From the NCBI RefSeq assembly GCF_000517085.1, contig NZ_KI912107.1:4771980-4835979 (forward strand): a stretch of DNA of 64,000 bases, in the 5' to 3' direction. Within the stretch, counting starts at the first letter, position 1, and every line of letters begins with the position of its first letter. This DNA is from Saccharicrinis fermentans DSM 9555 = JCM 21142 (lineage in GTDB: Bacteria > Bacteroidota > Bacteroidia > Bacteroidales > Marinilabiliaceae). Below are positions 45,816 to 55,105 of this stretch, one piece after another. The notes below the pieces were generated by a model. That model ran no database searches. It was not told where the DNA came from and was given only the letters and a program-made list of their open reading frames with translations. Made by a program: the position numbers and the translations under genes.

Positions 45816-46223
45816 ATGAGCATTACTGTTAAAACTACTTATTTGGGAAACCTGAGAACAGAAAATATACACCTGCAGTCGGGAGCCAAGATAATTACGG
45901 ATGCGCCGACGGATAATAGAGGTAAGGGTGAGGCCTTTTCACCAACCGATTTGCTGGCTACCTCGTTGGGAAATTGTATCATGACGATCATGGGTATTAC
46001 GGCCATGGATAATGATATTGATATTGAGGGTACACAGTTGGAAATTACCAAAATAATGGCCGCGGATCCACGTAGGGTTGCGGAGGTGCGGATGGATTTT
46101 ACATTTCCGGATAAGGCTTATAGCTCACAAGAAAAAAGACTCATAGAAGGTGTGGCCGGAATTAGTCCGGTTCCGTTGAGTGTTCATGCCGACCTTAAAC
46201 AAAGTATCAAATTTAATTGGTAG
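45816..46223 (+). CDS. OsmC-family protein
   Basis: A 135-residue protein beginning MSITVKTTYLGNLR; the GTG at 45813 just before it could also initiate. It has the OsmC/Ohr pattern: SPTDLLATSLGNCIMTIMGI with one reactive Cys and the ligand Glu nearby. The family includes peroxide reductases and YhfA-like proteins. Only one of the two Cys of Ohr is evident, so organic peroxide activity is not certain. Followed 9 bp later by an SDR gene. Confidence 0.85.
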   Translation: MSITVKTTYLGNLRTENIHLQSGAKIITDAPTDNRGKGEAFSPTDLLATSLGNCIMTIMGITAMDNDIDIEGTQLEITKIMAADPRRVAEVRMDFTFPDKAYSSQEKRLIEGVAGISPVPLSVHADLKQSIKFNW

Positions 46224-46232
46224 ACAGTTTTT

Positions 46233-47240
46233 ATGATTTTAGTAACAGGAGGCACAGGTTTAGTTGGGGCGCATTTGTTGTATCACTTATTGCAAGGAGG
46301 AGGACAGGTTCGTGTGTTGAAAAGAGCCAGTTCAAATATTGAAAAAACCCGCTTTGTATTTAATTTTTATGGGCCAACAGCTCAAGGTTTATTTGAGAAA
46401 ATAGAATGGGTGAATGGTGATTTGCTGGACTATGAATCATTGGAGAGTGCCTTGATGGATATTGAAGTGGTTTATCATACTGGTGCGTTGGTGTCTTTTA
46501 ATCCATCATTAAAAAATGAGATGATGGATGTCAATGAGGAAGGAACAGCTAACTTAGTGAACTTGTGTGTGGAGAAAAAAATTAGAAAATTTTGCTTTGT
46601 AAGCTCCGTTGCTACTCTGGGAAACTCGAAAAATGGAGAAATGATTGATGAGTTTTCTTATTGGCAAGGAGGTAGAGATCACTCAGCTTATAGCATGAGT
46701 AAGTTTAGGGCGGAGATGCAGGTTTGGAGAGCTACCAAAGAAGGATTAAATGCTGTTATTGTGAACCCTTCGGTTGTTATTGGGCCCGGAGATTGGGGGC
46801 AAGGTAGTCCTAAGATCATAAAAACAGTGTATAAAGGTCTGCGTTTTTATACACCTGGAGGTACCGGTTTTGTAGATGTTAGAGATGTGGTGGCGGCCAT
46901 GATCAAGCTGGTGGAGAGCCCGGTGAAGAATGAACGTTTTATCTTGAATGGTGCCAACTTATCTTATCAGTCCTTTTTTACCCAGGTGGCAAATGGCCTC
47001 CAGGTGAAGTTGCCCAGGTTCAAAGCAAACAAAAGATTGGTGGCACTGGCCTGGCGCTTCGAAAAGCTGAGGAATATATTATTTGGGGCCGAGCCTTTAA
47101 TCACTAAAGATTCTGCCCGAACTTCGCTAAAAACAACTAAATATTCAGGGAGTCTGATTTCTAAATTTGTTGCATTTGAATACACGCCCATAGAGGATAC
47201 TATCAACGATACTACCCAGTATTTTTTAAAGACTCAATAG
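46233..47240 (+). CDS. NAD-dependent epimerase/dehydratase (extended SDR)
   Basis: A 335-residue protein with the N-terminal Rossmann motif VTGGTGLVGAHLLYHLL and the catalytic YSMSK (Tyr-xxx-Lys), with VSSVATLG upstream supplying the Ser. The C-terminal part is variable. It resembles dihydroflavonol-reductase-like SDRs of Bacteroidota; the substrate is unknown. Confidence 0.85.
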   Translation: MILVTGGTGLVGAHLLYHLLQGGGQVRVLKRASSNIEKTRFVFNFYGPTAQGLFEKIEWVNGDLLDYESLESALMDIEVVYHTGALVSFNPSLKNEMMDVNEEGTANLVNLCVEKKIRKFCFVSSVATLGNSKNGEMIDEFSYWQGGRDHSAYSMSKFRAEMQVWRATKEGLNAVIVNPSVVIGPGDWGQGSPKIIKTVYKGLRFYTPGGTGFVDVRDVVAAMIKLVESPVKNERFILNGANLSYQSFFTQVANGLQVKLPRFKANKRLVALAWRFEKLRNILFGAEPLITKDSARTSLKTTKYSGSLISKFVAFEYTPIEDTINDTTQYFLKTQ

Positions 47241-47266
47241 GGTACTTGCCTTTGCTGTTCGTAGCT

Positions 47267-47851
47267 TTATTTTTTCATCTTAGAGACGCCTCCTGAAACG
47301 ATAAATTTCATCACCTCTGCAGAATTGGCCTTGATGGGTGTTATCTGTTTTCTGGGTACCAAATAAAGTTCACCTAGCATGCCGTATGAGCTGGGCAGAT
47401 ATACACCTACCATATCGTTTACGCCTAGTTCTTCAAGTTTTATGTTGGTGATAAATCCCAAACGGTGTATAATACCTATGTCATCTAACTTCACAATGAC
47501 GGGCTGGTTGAATTTTTTTTCGCCACCCACAAAGGCAGACAATAGATCTTTAACCGAGGTGTAAATCATTTTAACCAAAGGGGCTTTTTTCATCATCCGG
47601 TCATATGCCACCGAAATGGGGGAGGAGATCATTCGTTGTCCGATGTACCCGATGAGTGTTAGTAATACCAAGATAAGTGCCAATCCCACCCCGGGAAAAT
47701 TGTACTTGGCTAAAATGCCCTTTTGAAAGAATGCCCGATCCATCAGTAGACCATCGATCCATACAATAGCAAAGATGATGACGTAAATGGTAACTGCCAG
47801 GGGTACCACATAAAGAATGCCTTGTAGAAAATAGCGTATTAGTTTTTTCAT
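47267..47851 (-). CDS. DUF502 family membrane protein
   Basis: A 194-residue protein with two transmembrane helices (ILYVVPLAVTIYVIIFAIV and VGLALILVLLTLIGYIG) and the conserved soluble part with PLVKMIYTSVKDLLSAF and VGVYLPSSYGMLGELYLVP. It belongs to the DUF502 family, whose role is unknown. The start codon adjoins a ~95 bp interspersed repeat (47852-47946). Confidence 0.88.
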   Translation of the reverse strand: MKKLIRYFLQGILYVVPLAVTIYVIIFAIVWIDGLLMDRAFFQKGILAKYNFPGVGLALILVLLTLIGYIGQRMISSPISVAYDRMMKKAPLVKMIYTSVKDLLSAFVGGEKKFNQPVIVKLDDIGIIHRLGFITNIKLEELGVNDMVGVYLPSSYGMLGELYLVPRKQITPIKANSAEVMKFIVSGGVSKMKK

Positions 47852-47946
47852 GTTTAAAAATTAGCGAAACTTCACTAGTCAGTACAAATTTCAATCATTC
47901 ACTTGTGTGTCCGATTATTTGCCCTGGCCATGCCCGTTTCATGTGT
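47852..47946 (-). repeat. ~93-bp interspersed palindromic repeat, copy 1
   Basis: A diverged copy of the tandem pair at 53361-53547. Shared words include ATTAGCGAAACTT, AATCATTCACT and GGCCATGCC. The outer ends (GAAAC/GTTTC) can pair. It sits directly before the DUF502 start codon, as copy 2 sits before the fructokinase start codon. Confidence 0.7.
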
Positions 47947-47962
47947 CTCTTTTTTTATATTT

Positions 47963-48325
47963 TTATTGCTTTGGTAGTTTTGCTAGTTCGTCTTTCTGCT
48001 TTTTTGTGAGCTTAGCCCATACCAATGCATAGGAATGATCAATAAGTGATTTGATAAAATCAGGTTGTAAGCCACCGTTTATTTTTACGGTGTTCCAATG
48101 CTTTTTGTTCATGTGATAGCCTGGGGTGATGGACGCATACTGCTCGCGAAGGGTAATGGCCTTTTCCGGGTCACATTTTAGGTTGATGGATAATTCCCCT
48201 TCTAGTTTGGTGAGGGCAAACATCTTGCCCATCACTTTAAATACCAATGTTACCTCGTCAAAGGGTAGTTCTTCGCTTGTCCCTTTTTTCGATAGGCAGT
48301 AATTTCTTATTTCTTCAATATGCAT
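47963..48325 (-). CDS. MmcQ/YjbR family DNA-binding protein
   Basis: A 120-residue protein with the family pattern: MHIEEIRNYCLSKKGTSEEL at the start, FKVMGKMFAL in the middle, and KKHWNTVKINGGLQPDFIK. YjbR folds bind DNA in a CyaY-like shape. Cellular role is not established. Single gene. Confidence 0.85.
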   Translation of the reverse strand: MHIEEIRNYCLSKKGTSEELPFDEVTLVFKVMGKMFALTKLEGELSINLKCDPEKAITLREQYASITPGYHMNKKHWNTVKINGGLQPDFIKSLIDHSYALVWAKLTKKQKDELAKLPKQ

Positions 48326-48421
48326 TTTTCAATGTATTATGGTAATGTGTTAATCGACGAAAAATATACCTATAAAAGATGAGGTGTTCTTTCATCTTAT
48401 GTAAAAAAAGTTGATGACTTT

Positions 48422-48787
48422 TTAGTTAATAGGTGGATAAAAGGCTTCCTCAATATGGTCAATTTTCCAGCCCCTATTTTCGGGAACAACAGAGATTACA
48501 TCGAATCTAACCTCCAGGTCAATATCATGTTCCAGTATATAGGCCTCTGTGGCATCCACTAAAAAACGTATTTTTGACTTGGTAATAGACTCTTCGGGAT
48601 GCTCCCACTCTTCTGTTGATCGGGTTTTTATTTCCGCTATAACAAGGAGCTCCTCATTTTGAGCTATCAAGTCAATCTCTTTGTGTTTGTAACGCCAGTT
48701 TTGCTCTAGTATCTTATATCCTTTGTCTGTCAAATAGTTTGCGGCAGCCTGTTCTCCTTCCTTTCCTAGTTCATTATGTTTAGACAT
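48422..48787 (-). CDS. YraN/UPF0102 nuclease-like protein
   Basis: A 121-residue protein with the UPF0102 core: GKEGEQAAANYLTDKGY, then EIDLIAQNEELLVIAEIKTR, the PD-(D/E)XK-like acidic-Lys pattern. Length and motifs match the family, which is related to Holliday-junction resolvases. Function is not proven. Confidence 0.9.
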   Translation of the reverse strand: MSKHNELGKEGEQAAANYLTDKGYKILEQNWRYKHKEIDLIAQNEELLVIAEIKTRSTEEWEHPEESITKSKIRFLVDATEAYILEHDIDLEVRFDVISVVPENRGWKIDHIEEAFYPPIN

Positions 48788-48892
48788 GGTTTGTTCATTT
48801 AAGGTCGTTAATGTTTATTTACGTATTCCCGAATCTAGCAAATAATATCCAGCGAGTAACCAATAGTGTAAAGAATAGACCAGCTAATGATT

Positions 48893-49798
48893 TTATACAG
48901 AGAGCAGGCTTACTTGGTTGCTATCTACTGTTAATTCTGTATTGTCTCCCAATATCAGAGGGTAGTTGGTTTCGATATGTCCCGATGGAAAATTAAAAGC
49001 GACAGGGTAGTTGTATTCTTGTACTGATTTTAGAATAATTTCATCTATATTTTCTCCAAATGGAGTTTTGTTGTCCTTCATCTCCGTAAATTGTCCGACT
49101 ACCAGACCTGATATTTTCTCGAGAATACCCCCAATTTTTAAATTCAGCATTATTCTGTCTAGATGGTATAAATATTCCGATAAATCTTCAATAAATAGTA
49201 TTTTACCTTCTGGCTTTAAGTCATATTTAGTTCCTCTAAGGGCATATAAAAGAGAGAGGTTGCCCCCTGTTAGTATGCCTTTGGTATGCCCCTTTTGGTT
49301 TTTGGTATAAGGATTAATGATGTACTGAGGTTTTTGACCTTCAAGAAAAGCAAATAATATGTCTATGTCGGCCGAAGACTCAGTGTAATTTAAAAAACTT
49401 TTGCACATAGGTCCATGAATAGAGGCTAATCCATGTTTTTGGAAAGCGGCATGTAATACAGTGATGTCGCTGAATCCTATCAGCCACTTGGGTTTTTCAG
49501 TTATCTGATCAAAATTCAGGTCGTCGACAAAGCGTAAGGTACCATAACCTCCGCGGGCGCACAAAATGGCATTGACAGTATGGTCGTCCATCATACTTTG
49601 TAAGTCATCTTTTCTGTTTTCGTCTGTAGCAGAAAAGTTATGGTAATGTTTGTTCAGATATTTGCCAAGCTTTGTTTTGTAGCCCATCTGCTTAATCCTG
49701 AGGCAGGCTTGCTCTATGATGGTAAAATCGATTCTGCCTGCCGGTGCAACAATACCAATGGTGTCACCTTTTTGTAAAGAAGGAGGATGTATCATCAA
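48893..49798 (-). CDS. LD-carboxypeptidase (S66 family)
   Basis: A 301-residue enzyme with IGIVAPAG at the N-terminus, ARGGYGTLRFVDDL carrying the oxyanion region, HGPMCKSF, and GGNLSLLYALRGTKYDL with the expected S66 shape. These enzymes cut the terminal D-alanine of murein tetrapeptides in recycling; the MccF branch cleaves microcin C. Cytosolic; no signal peptide. Two adjacent ATG codons can serve as start. Confidence 0.88.
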   Translation of the reverse strand: MMIHPPSLQKGDTIGIVAPAGRIDFTIIEQACLRIKQMGYKTKLGKYLNKHYHNFSATDENRKDDLQSMMDDHTVNAILCARGGYGTLRFVDDLNFDQITEKPKWLIGFSDITVLHAAFQKHGLASIHGPMCKSFLNYTESSADIDILFAFLEGQKPQYIINPYTKNQKGHTKGILTGGNLSLLYALRGTKYDLKPEGKILFIEDLSEYLYHLDRIMLNLKIGGILEKISGLVVGQFTEMKDNKTPFGENIDEIILKSVQEYNYPVAFNFPSGHIETNYPLILGDNTELTVDSNQVSLLSV

Positions 49799-49911
49799 GT
49801 CAAACTTTTGAAATGAGATTCGTAGCAGTTGTGTACTTGCTTTGAACCGTAAAAAAACAAAAATAATAAAAACGACTCGTATTTATGCATTGGAAACTAA
49901 TTAGTCCAAAT

Positions 49912-49944
49912 CTGTGTAAAATCATAGGCAAAACCTTATCTTTG
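49912..49944 (+). promoter_or_regulatory. Likely metG promoter
   Basis: TATCTTTG at 49937-49944 is an exact TAnnTTTG -7 box 83 bp before the metG start. The -33 side is weak (CTG at 49912). Confidence 0.55.
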
Positions 49945-50026
49945 CACTTTAATATCACCTGATAACAAATCCGGGCTTGATTTTTTGGCCGGATTTTTAT
50001 TTTTATCAAGCATTAAGCGTTTACAA

Positions 50027-52063
50027 ATGGATAATTTTAAAAGAACACTTATTACCACTGCATTACCGTATGCCAACGGACCTGTTCATATTGGTCACCT
50101 GGCCGGGGTCTATGTCCCAGCCGATATTTATGTCAGATACCTGCGAATGAAAGGTGAAGATGTGTTGTTGATTGGAGGTAGTGATGAGCACGGTGTTCCT
50201 ATTACCCTTAAAGCTAAAAATGAAGGGGTGACACCGCAGGATATCGTAGATAGATATCACGGTATCATAAAAAAGTCTTTCGAGGACTTTGGGATAACTT
50301 TTGATGTTTATTCCAGAACAACAACAGAAACACACTACAAAACGGCTTCCGAATTCTTTAAGACCTTGTATGATAAAGGAGAGTTTATTGAAAAAGAGTC
50401 TGATCAGTATTATGATGAGGAGGCCAAGCAGTTTCTGGCCGACAGATATATTACAGGTACATGTCCCAGTTGTGGAAATGATGGAGCATATGGCGATCAA
50501 TGTGAAAGCTGTGGTAGCTCTTTAAATGCTACGGATCTAAAAAATCCGGTCTCGGTAATCTCAGGTAGTGTGCCGGTGCTGAAAAGAACCAAGCACTGGT
50601 ATTTGCCGCTGGATAAACATGAACCATTCTTGAAAAAATGGATACTGGAAGATCATAAGGAATGGAAAGCCAATGTTTATGGACAGTGTAAATCGTGGAT
50701 CGATCAAGGCCTGCAGCCACGTGCGGTTAGTCGTGATTTAAATTGGGGTGTGCCTGTGCCTGTTGACGGCGCCGAAGGAAAGGTTTTGTATGTTTGGTTT
50801 GATGCTCCTATTGGATATATTTCAGCAACCAAAGAGCTTACTCCTGAGTGGGAAAAGTATTGGAAAGATCCGGAAACTAGAATGTTACATTTTATTGGCA
50901 AGGACAATATTGTATTTCACTGTATCGTATTCCCATCTATGTTAAAGGCGGAGGGATCCTATAACTTGCCGGATAATGTTCCTGCCAATGAGTTCTTGAA
51001 TTTGGAGGGAGATAAGATATCCACCTCGCGTAACTGGGCCGTGTGGTTGCATGAGTATTTGCAGGATTTTAAAGACCAGCAGGACGTATTGAGATATACC
51101 CTTTGTGCCAATGCACCCGAAACAAAGGACAATGATTTTACTTGGAAAGATTTTCAGGCGCGTAATAATAATGAGTTAGTGGCCATATTAGGGAATTTTG
51201 TCAATCGTGCTATGGTACTTACCCATAAATATTATCAAGGCAAAACGCCGCCAATGGGTAATGTCGTGGATGATTTTGATAGGGAATCGCTGGCCCAGAT
51301 AGATGTGATTGTAAAAAAAGTGCAAAAAAGCCTGGATCATTTTCGCTTTCGTGAGGCTGTGAAGGAAATGATGAATCTGGCACGACTGGGAAATAAATAC
51401 CTGGCCGATACGGAGCCCTGGAAAGTGATTAAGACAGATGAAGAGCGTGTTAAAACAATCATGCATGTGTCTCTTCAAATTACGGCTAATCTTTCTGTTT
51501 TGATGGAGCCCTTTTTGCCTTTTAGTGCTGTTAAACTGCAGACAATGTTGAATTTGTTTGGTGTTAATTGGGACGATTTGGGACGAACAGATTTGTTGTC
51601 TGAAGGACATGAGATTAATAAACCGGAACTTTTATTTGCTAAGATAGAAGATGAGGCCATTCAAAAACAGCTAGATAAGCTGGAGGCTACTAAATCCGCC
51701 AATGAGGCTGCTGCTAAAGTTGTTGAGCCGGCTAAGGAAAATATTAGTTTTGACGAATTTGCAAAAATGGATATTCGTATTGGAACCATTTTGAGTGCCG
51801 AAAAAGTGGCTAAGACTAAAAAACTATTAAAACTTGAGGTTGATACGGGGCTTGATAAAAGAACCGTGGTGTCGGGTATAGCAGAGTATTTTAGTCCGGA
51901 TGATATTGTGGGAAAGCAGGTCAATATCCTAGTAAACCTTGCTCCGCGAAAAATTAGAGGGATAGAATCACAGGGTATGATTTTAATGGCTGAAGATGCG
52001 GATGGAAAATTGGTATTCATTCAACCGGGACAGCCTGTAAAACCAGGTTCTGGAGTTAGATAA
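50027..52063 (+). CDS. metG: Methionyl-tRNA synthetase
   Basis: Start at the ATG at 50027 ([21 protein letters not shown]); the longer ORF to 49985 reads into the leader. The 678-residue enzyme has the HIGHLAG motif (HIGH), a zinc knuckle with [18 protein letters not shown], and the KISTS motif ([13 protein letters not shown]). The C-terminal ~105 residues form a tRNA-binding OB domain ([20 protein letters not shown]). Dimeric MetG1-type layout, normal for the phylum. Confidence 0.97.
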   Translation: MDNFKRTLITTALPYANGPVHIGHLAGVYVPADIYVRYLRMKGEDVLLIGGSDEHGVPITLKAKNEGVTPQDIVDRYHGIIKKSFEDFGITFDVYSRTTTETHYKTASEFFKTLYDKGEFIEKESDQYYDEEAKQFLADRYITGTCPSCGNDGAYGDQCESCGSSLNATDLKNPVSVISGSVPVLKRTKHWYLPLDKHEPFLKKWILEDHKEWKANVYGQCKSWIDQGLQPRAVSRDLNWGVPVPVDGAEGKVLYVWFDAPIGYISATKELTPEWEKYWKDPETRMLHFIGKDNIVFHCIVFPSMLKAEGSYNLPDNVPANEFLNLEGDKISTSRNWAVWLHEYLQDFKDQQDVLRYTLCANAPETKDNDFTWKDFQARNNNELVAILGNFVNRAMVLTHKYYQGKTPPMGNVVDDFDRESLAQIDVIVKKVQKSLDHFRFREAVKEMMNLARLGNKYLADTEPWKVIKTDEERVKTIMHVSLQITANLSVLMEPFLPFSAVKLQTMLNLFGVNWDDLGRTDLLSEGHEINKPELLFAKIEDEAIQKQLDKLEATKSANEAAAKVVEPAKENISFDEFAKMDIRIGTILSAEKVAKTKKLLKLEVDTGLDKRTVVSGIAEYFSPDDIVGKQVNILVNLAPRKIRGIESQGMILMAEDADGKLVFIQPGQPVKPGSGVR

Positions 52064-52475
52064 TTGCGAACATGGGTGTGAACTGCAATATGTTTCGGCC
52101 TGAAAGAAGATCCTAGTAAAAAAGAAATATATTGGCTTCGTGCAATTTGTATATGGAATGAATTACTTGAGGTTGCAATGGGAGAGTTGTGACTGGGTAA
52201 GAAATATTTAATGGGGTTATTTCCTATTGAAAGCTGTATGTTTAACACGATTTAACTTTTGTTTGTACGGCTTCACGTTATTAAGCCGTATGTTTGTCAT
52301 AGATTTTTTTTCATAGATTTAGATTTGGTTAACAAAGCTGATTTTAAGGGTAAAGGATAGATGTTTCATCTATCCTTTTTTTATGGATTAATTTCAACGC
52401 TTGTAGTGTAGTTCTCATGCGTCACTTGACATCGCTGTTGAGGACTGATATTGATCTGTTGTTCCAGACTTTTTG
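52064..52475. other. Intergenic region between metG and the fructokinase gene
   Basis: About 410 bp without a gene. It contains the terminator at 52352-52385. No RNA gene was seen. Confidence 0.5.
52352..52385 (+). terminator. Rho-independent terminator after metG region
   Basis: A perfect 12-bp stem, AAAGGATAGATG with a 3-nt loop and its complement, followed by a T tract. It may also act on the convergent fructokinase operon. Confidence 0.8.
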
Positions 52476-53360
52476 TTAGCTGTTGTAAATAAGTCCTTTG
52501 ATTTCATCATCCAGTACTGGAGGGTTTGCTCCATTCTTAGATGCCACAATAGCACCAACCGCACATGCTAGATCAATGGCCTTCTGTGCTTCCATGCCCT
52601 CTAATAGGTGGGTGATGATCGTAGCTAAAAAGGAGTCGCCGGCTCCGACGGTATCTGCCACTTGAATCTTATATCCATTATTGTAAACAAAGCCATCGTT
52701 CCTGAAAAGTACCGCTCCCTTTTCTCCAAGCGTGACACAGATGTTGTTGGTATGTGTTTTTTCTGAAATAAATTGAATACGCTCCTCCATGGTTTTGTCA
52801 TTGCACCCTAGATCAGTACTTATTTTTATGATCTCGTCATCGTTAAACTTTATGAAGTCAGCCTTTTGCATCATTTGAACTAGGATGTCCATACTATAGT
52901 GAGGAGGACGTAGATTAACGTCAAATACATTAAATTTGGCATTGTCTAGCAGTGTGAATAAAGTTTTCTTCGAAGTCTCTTGTCGTGCAGCCAGACTTCC
53001 GAAGATAAAGGCATCGGATGATTGAACGGCTTTTATGTCTTGGTCTTTAAGTTTGATGTCGTCCCAGGCGCAAGGCATTTTTATTTCGTATGATGCAGCG
53101 CCATTCTTGTCTAGTTTTACGAGAACTTCACTGGTTGCGTAATTTTCACTTACTTGTACTAAGGAGCGATCCGCCGAAAATTTTTTCATCTCATTTATAA
53201 TTTCCTCGCCGGCGTCATCGTTGCCAATACAACTAATTGTTTTTGCTTGATGACCAAAAGATTGGATTCTTAATGCAACATTCAGGGGTGCTCCGCCCAG
53301 TTTTTTGCCTGTTGGTAACATGTCCCAAAGTATCTCTCCGAAGCATATAATATCTTTCAT
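52476..53360 (-). CDS. PfkB-family carbohydrate kinase, probable fructokinase
   Basis: A 294-residue kinase with the PfkB start (CFGEILWDMLP and GGAPLNVALRIQSFG) and the signature VADTVGAGDSFLATIITHLL with the catalytic Asp in GAGDSF. It fits fructokinase rather than ribokinase by its GE(I/V)LWD start. Being the last gene after a mannitol dehydrogenase and a permease, it probably phosphorylates fructose made by the dehydrogenase. The start adjoins a ~93-bp repeat. Confidence 0.87.
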   Translation of the reverse strand: MKDIICFGEILWDMLPTGKKLGGAPLNVALRIQSFGHQAKTISCIGNDDAGEEIINEMKKFSADRSLVQVSENYATSEVLVKLDKNGAASYEIKMPCAWDDIKLKDQDIKAVQSSDAFIFGSLAARQETSKKTLFTLLDNAKFNVFDVNLRPPHYSMDILVQMMQKADFIKFNDDEIIKISTDLGCNDKTMEERIQFISEKTHTNNICVTLGEKGAVLFRNDGFVYNNGYKIQVADTVGAGDSFLATIITHLLEGMEAQKAIDLACAVGAIVASKNGANPPVLDDEIKGLIYNS

Positions 53361-53547
53361 GTGTTAAAAAATTAGCGAAACTTCATTGGTTCGAGCAAAT
53401 TTGAATCATTCACTAGTGTGTTTACTTATTTGCTCTGGCCATGCCAGTTTCATGTGTTAAAAAAAATAGCGAAACTTTATTGACTCGAGCAAATTTGAAT
53501 CATTCACTAGTGTGTTTACTTATTTGCTCTGGCCATGCCAGTTTCAT
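53361..53547 (-). repeat. Tandem pair of ~93-bp palindromic repeats, copies 2 and 3
   Basis: Two direct repeats, 53361-53453 and 53454-53547, almost identical over AATTTGAATCATTCACTAGT and GGCCATGCCAGTTTCATGTG. Each can fold: GAGCAAAT pairs with ATTTGCTC and GAAACT with AGTTTC. A third diverged copy lies at 47852-47946. The pair fills the space between the dehydrogenase stop and the kinase start, so it also shapes the message between the two genes. Confidence 0.8.
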
Positions 53548-53565
53548 GTGTTTAAATTCACCTTT

Positions 53566-55062
53566 TTAATTTTCTCTGAGCTTTATATTTAGTTCAGCAA
53601 CGCACTCTTTTATCTTTTTTGTTCTGAGCATTTTTAGTGCCGTTACGAATACTTCCACGAAAGTTTTGTCTTCAGAGAGTTCTCCAAATATTGTTTTTAT
53701 CCTTAAAAAGGCCACCGGATCTTGGTGTGATAATTCTGCGGCGCGAGTAAGTTCTTGGCTCATGACGTCTACTATTTCATAAGATTCTCCGTTTTCATCT
53801 GTGCCATCGTTGTATTTGCACCAAGCAGCTATCACAAAGGCAGCTCTTTTTATTTTGCCCTGTTGCTTTAGTTGATCCCTCACGGTAGATAACAAGAAGA
53901 TGGGGATCTTAGCAGAACTTTGCAGGCATATTCTTGAGATATGGTCTTTGATGTATATATTCTGAAATCTTTCAATCAAGCTTGTCTTGTATTTATTTAG
54001 GTCGATATCGCCTAGGTGTCCAAGTGTTGGTGTCGCTTCTTCGTCCATGAATGCGCGCAAAAATGTTTTGAAGTCCTCATCCCGAGCTGCCTGGTCAATT
54101 GTTTTGTATCCGTGTATAGCACCTAACATGCCTAGTACAGAGTGACCTGCATTTAGTAAGCGTAATTTCATATTTTCAAAGGGTACTACATTTTTTACAA
54201 ACTGTGCACCTACTTGCTCCCATGCTGGTCTTCCTGTTGCAAAATCATCTTCAATCACCCATTGTATAAAAGGCTCGCAGACTACCGGCCATTGGTCGGC
54301 TAAGTCAAATTGTTCTTCTAATTGATTAATATCTTCAGCTACTGTGACCGGAGTGATGCGGTCTACCATGGCATTGGGAAAGGTGACGTGGGAGTCTATC
54401 CAATCAGCCAGTTCGGGTTCTGCTTTTTCAACAAAGGCCATCAGTGTTTTTTTTGCTACGTCACCGTTGCCTTGTATGTTGTCGCATGATTGTATGGTAC
54501 ATCCTTTAAGTCCACGTGTCTTCCTAAGTTTTAAGGCTTGCGTTAGGTAGCCAAATACAGTTTTGGGGGATTCAGGATGAAGAAGGTCGTGCTGTATCAG
54601 TTTGTTGCTAAAATCAAAGTTGCCAGTGGCTTCGTTGATGTTATACCCTCCTTCGGTGATGGTTAATGAAACGATTTTAGTTTCGGGTTGCGCTATTTTT
54701 TCTATTACTGCATGCGGGTCGTCAGGCGCTAAAAAATATTCCACCATGGAGCCGATTACTTTGGGCGTGAGTGTGCCGTCTAGTTCTTTGATTACCAATG
54801 TGTACAATCCTTCCTGATTCTTAAGGATGTTGTATAGTTTTCGGTCGTGTTCCAGGAGTCCTACTCCGCATATGCCACAGTTCAGAATGCCCGTTTTTTC
54901 CATTAGTTCATTGGTGTAATAGGCTTCATGAGATCGATGAAAATTACCTATTCCAATATGAACAATTGAGGTACTTACCTTGCTACGGTCGTATGTAGGG
55001 ATACTTATTTCGGGTGATAATGAATGTAAATTTGCTTGATTAAGTGCTACTAATGTTTTCAT
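53566..55062 (-). CDS. Mannitol dehydrogenase family protein
   Basis: Start set at the ATG at 55062 (MKTLVALNQANLHSL); an upstream ATG at 55086 adds eight residues. The ~498-residue protein has the family landmarks: VHIGIGNFHRSHEAYYTNEL (nucleotide binding), VDRITP, and the conserved KLRLLNAGHSVLGMLG with the catalytic Lys. It would oxidise mannitol to fructose with NAD; fructuronate and related acids are possible alternatives. Between a permease and a fructokinase, which supports mannitol use. Confidence 0.88.
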   Translation of the reverse strand: MKTLVALNQANLHSLSPEISIPTYDRSKVSTSIVHIGIGNFHRSHEAYYTNELMEKTGILNCGICGVGLLEHDRKLYNILKNQEGLYTLVIKELDGTLTPKVIGSMVEYFLAPDDPHAVIEKIAQPETKIVSLTITEGGYNINEATGNFDFSNKLIQHDLLHPESPKTVFGYLTQALKLRKTRGLKGCTIQSCDNIQGNGDVAKKTLMAFVEKAEPELADWIDSHVTFPNAMVDRITPVTVAEDINQLEEQFDLADQWPVVCEPFIQWVIEDDFATGRPAWEQVGAQFVKNVVPFENMKLRLLNAGHSVLGMLGAIHGYKTIDQAARDEDFKTFLRAFMDEEATPTLGHLGDIDLNKYKTSLIERFQNIYIKDHISRICLQSSAKIPIFLLSTVRDQLKQQGKIKRAAFVIAAWCKYNDGTDENGESYEIVDVMSQELTRAAELSHQDPVAFLRIKTIFGELSEDKTFVEVFVTALKMLRTKKIKECVAELNIKLREN

Positions 55063-55105
55063 AACTATATCTTTTTGGTTCGTCATGGTATGTGACTGTT
55101 TTTGT

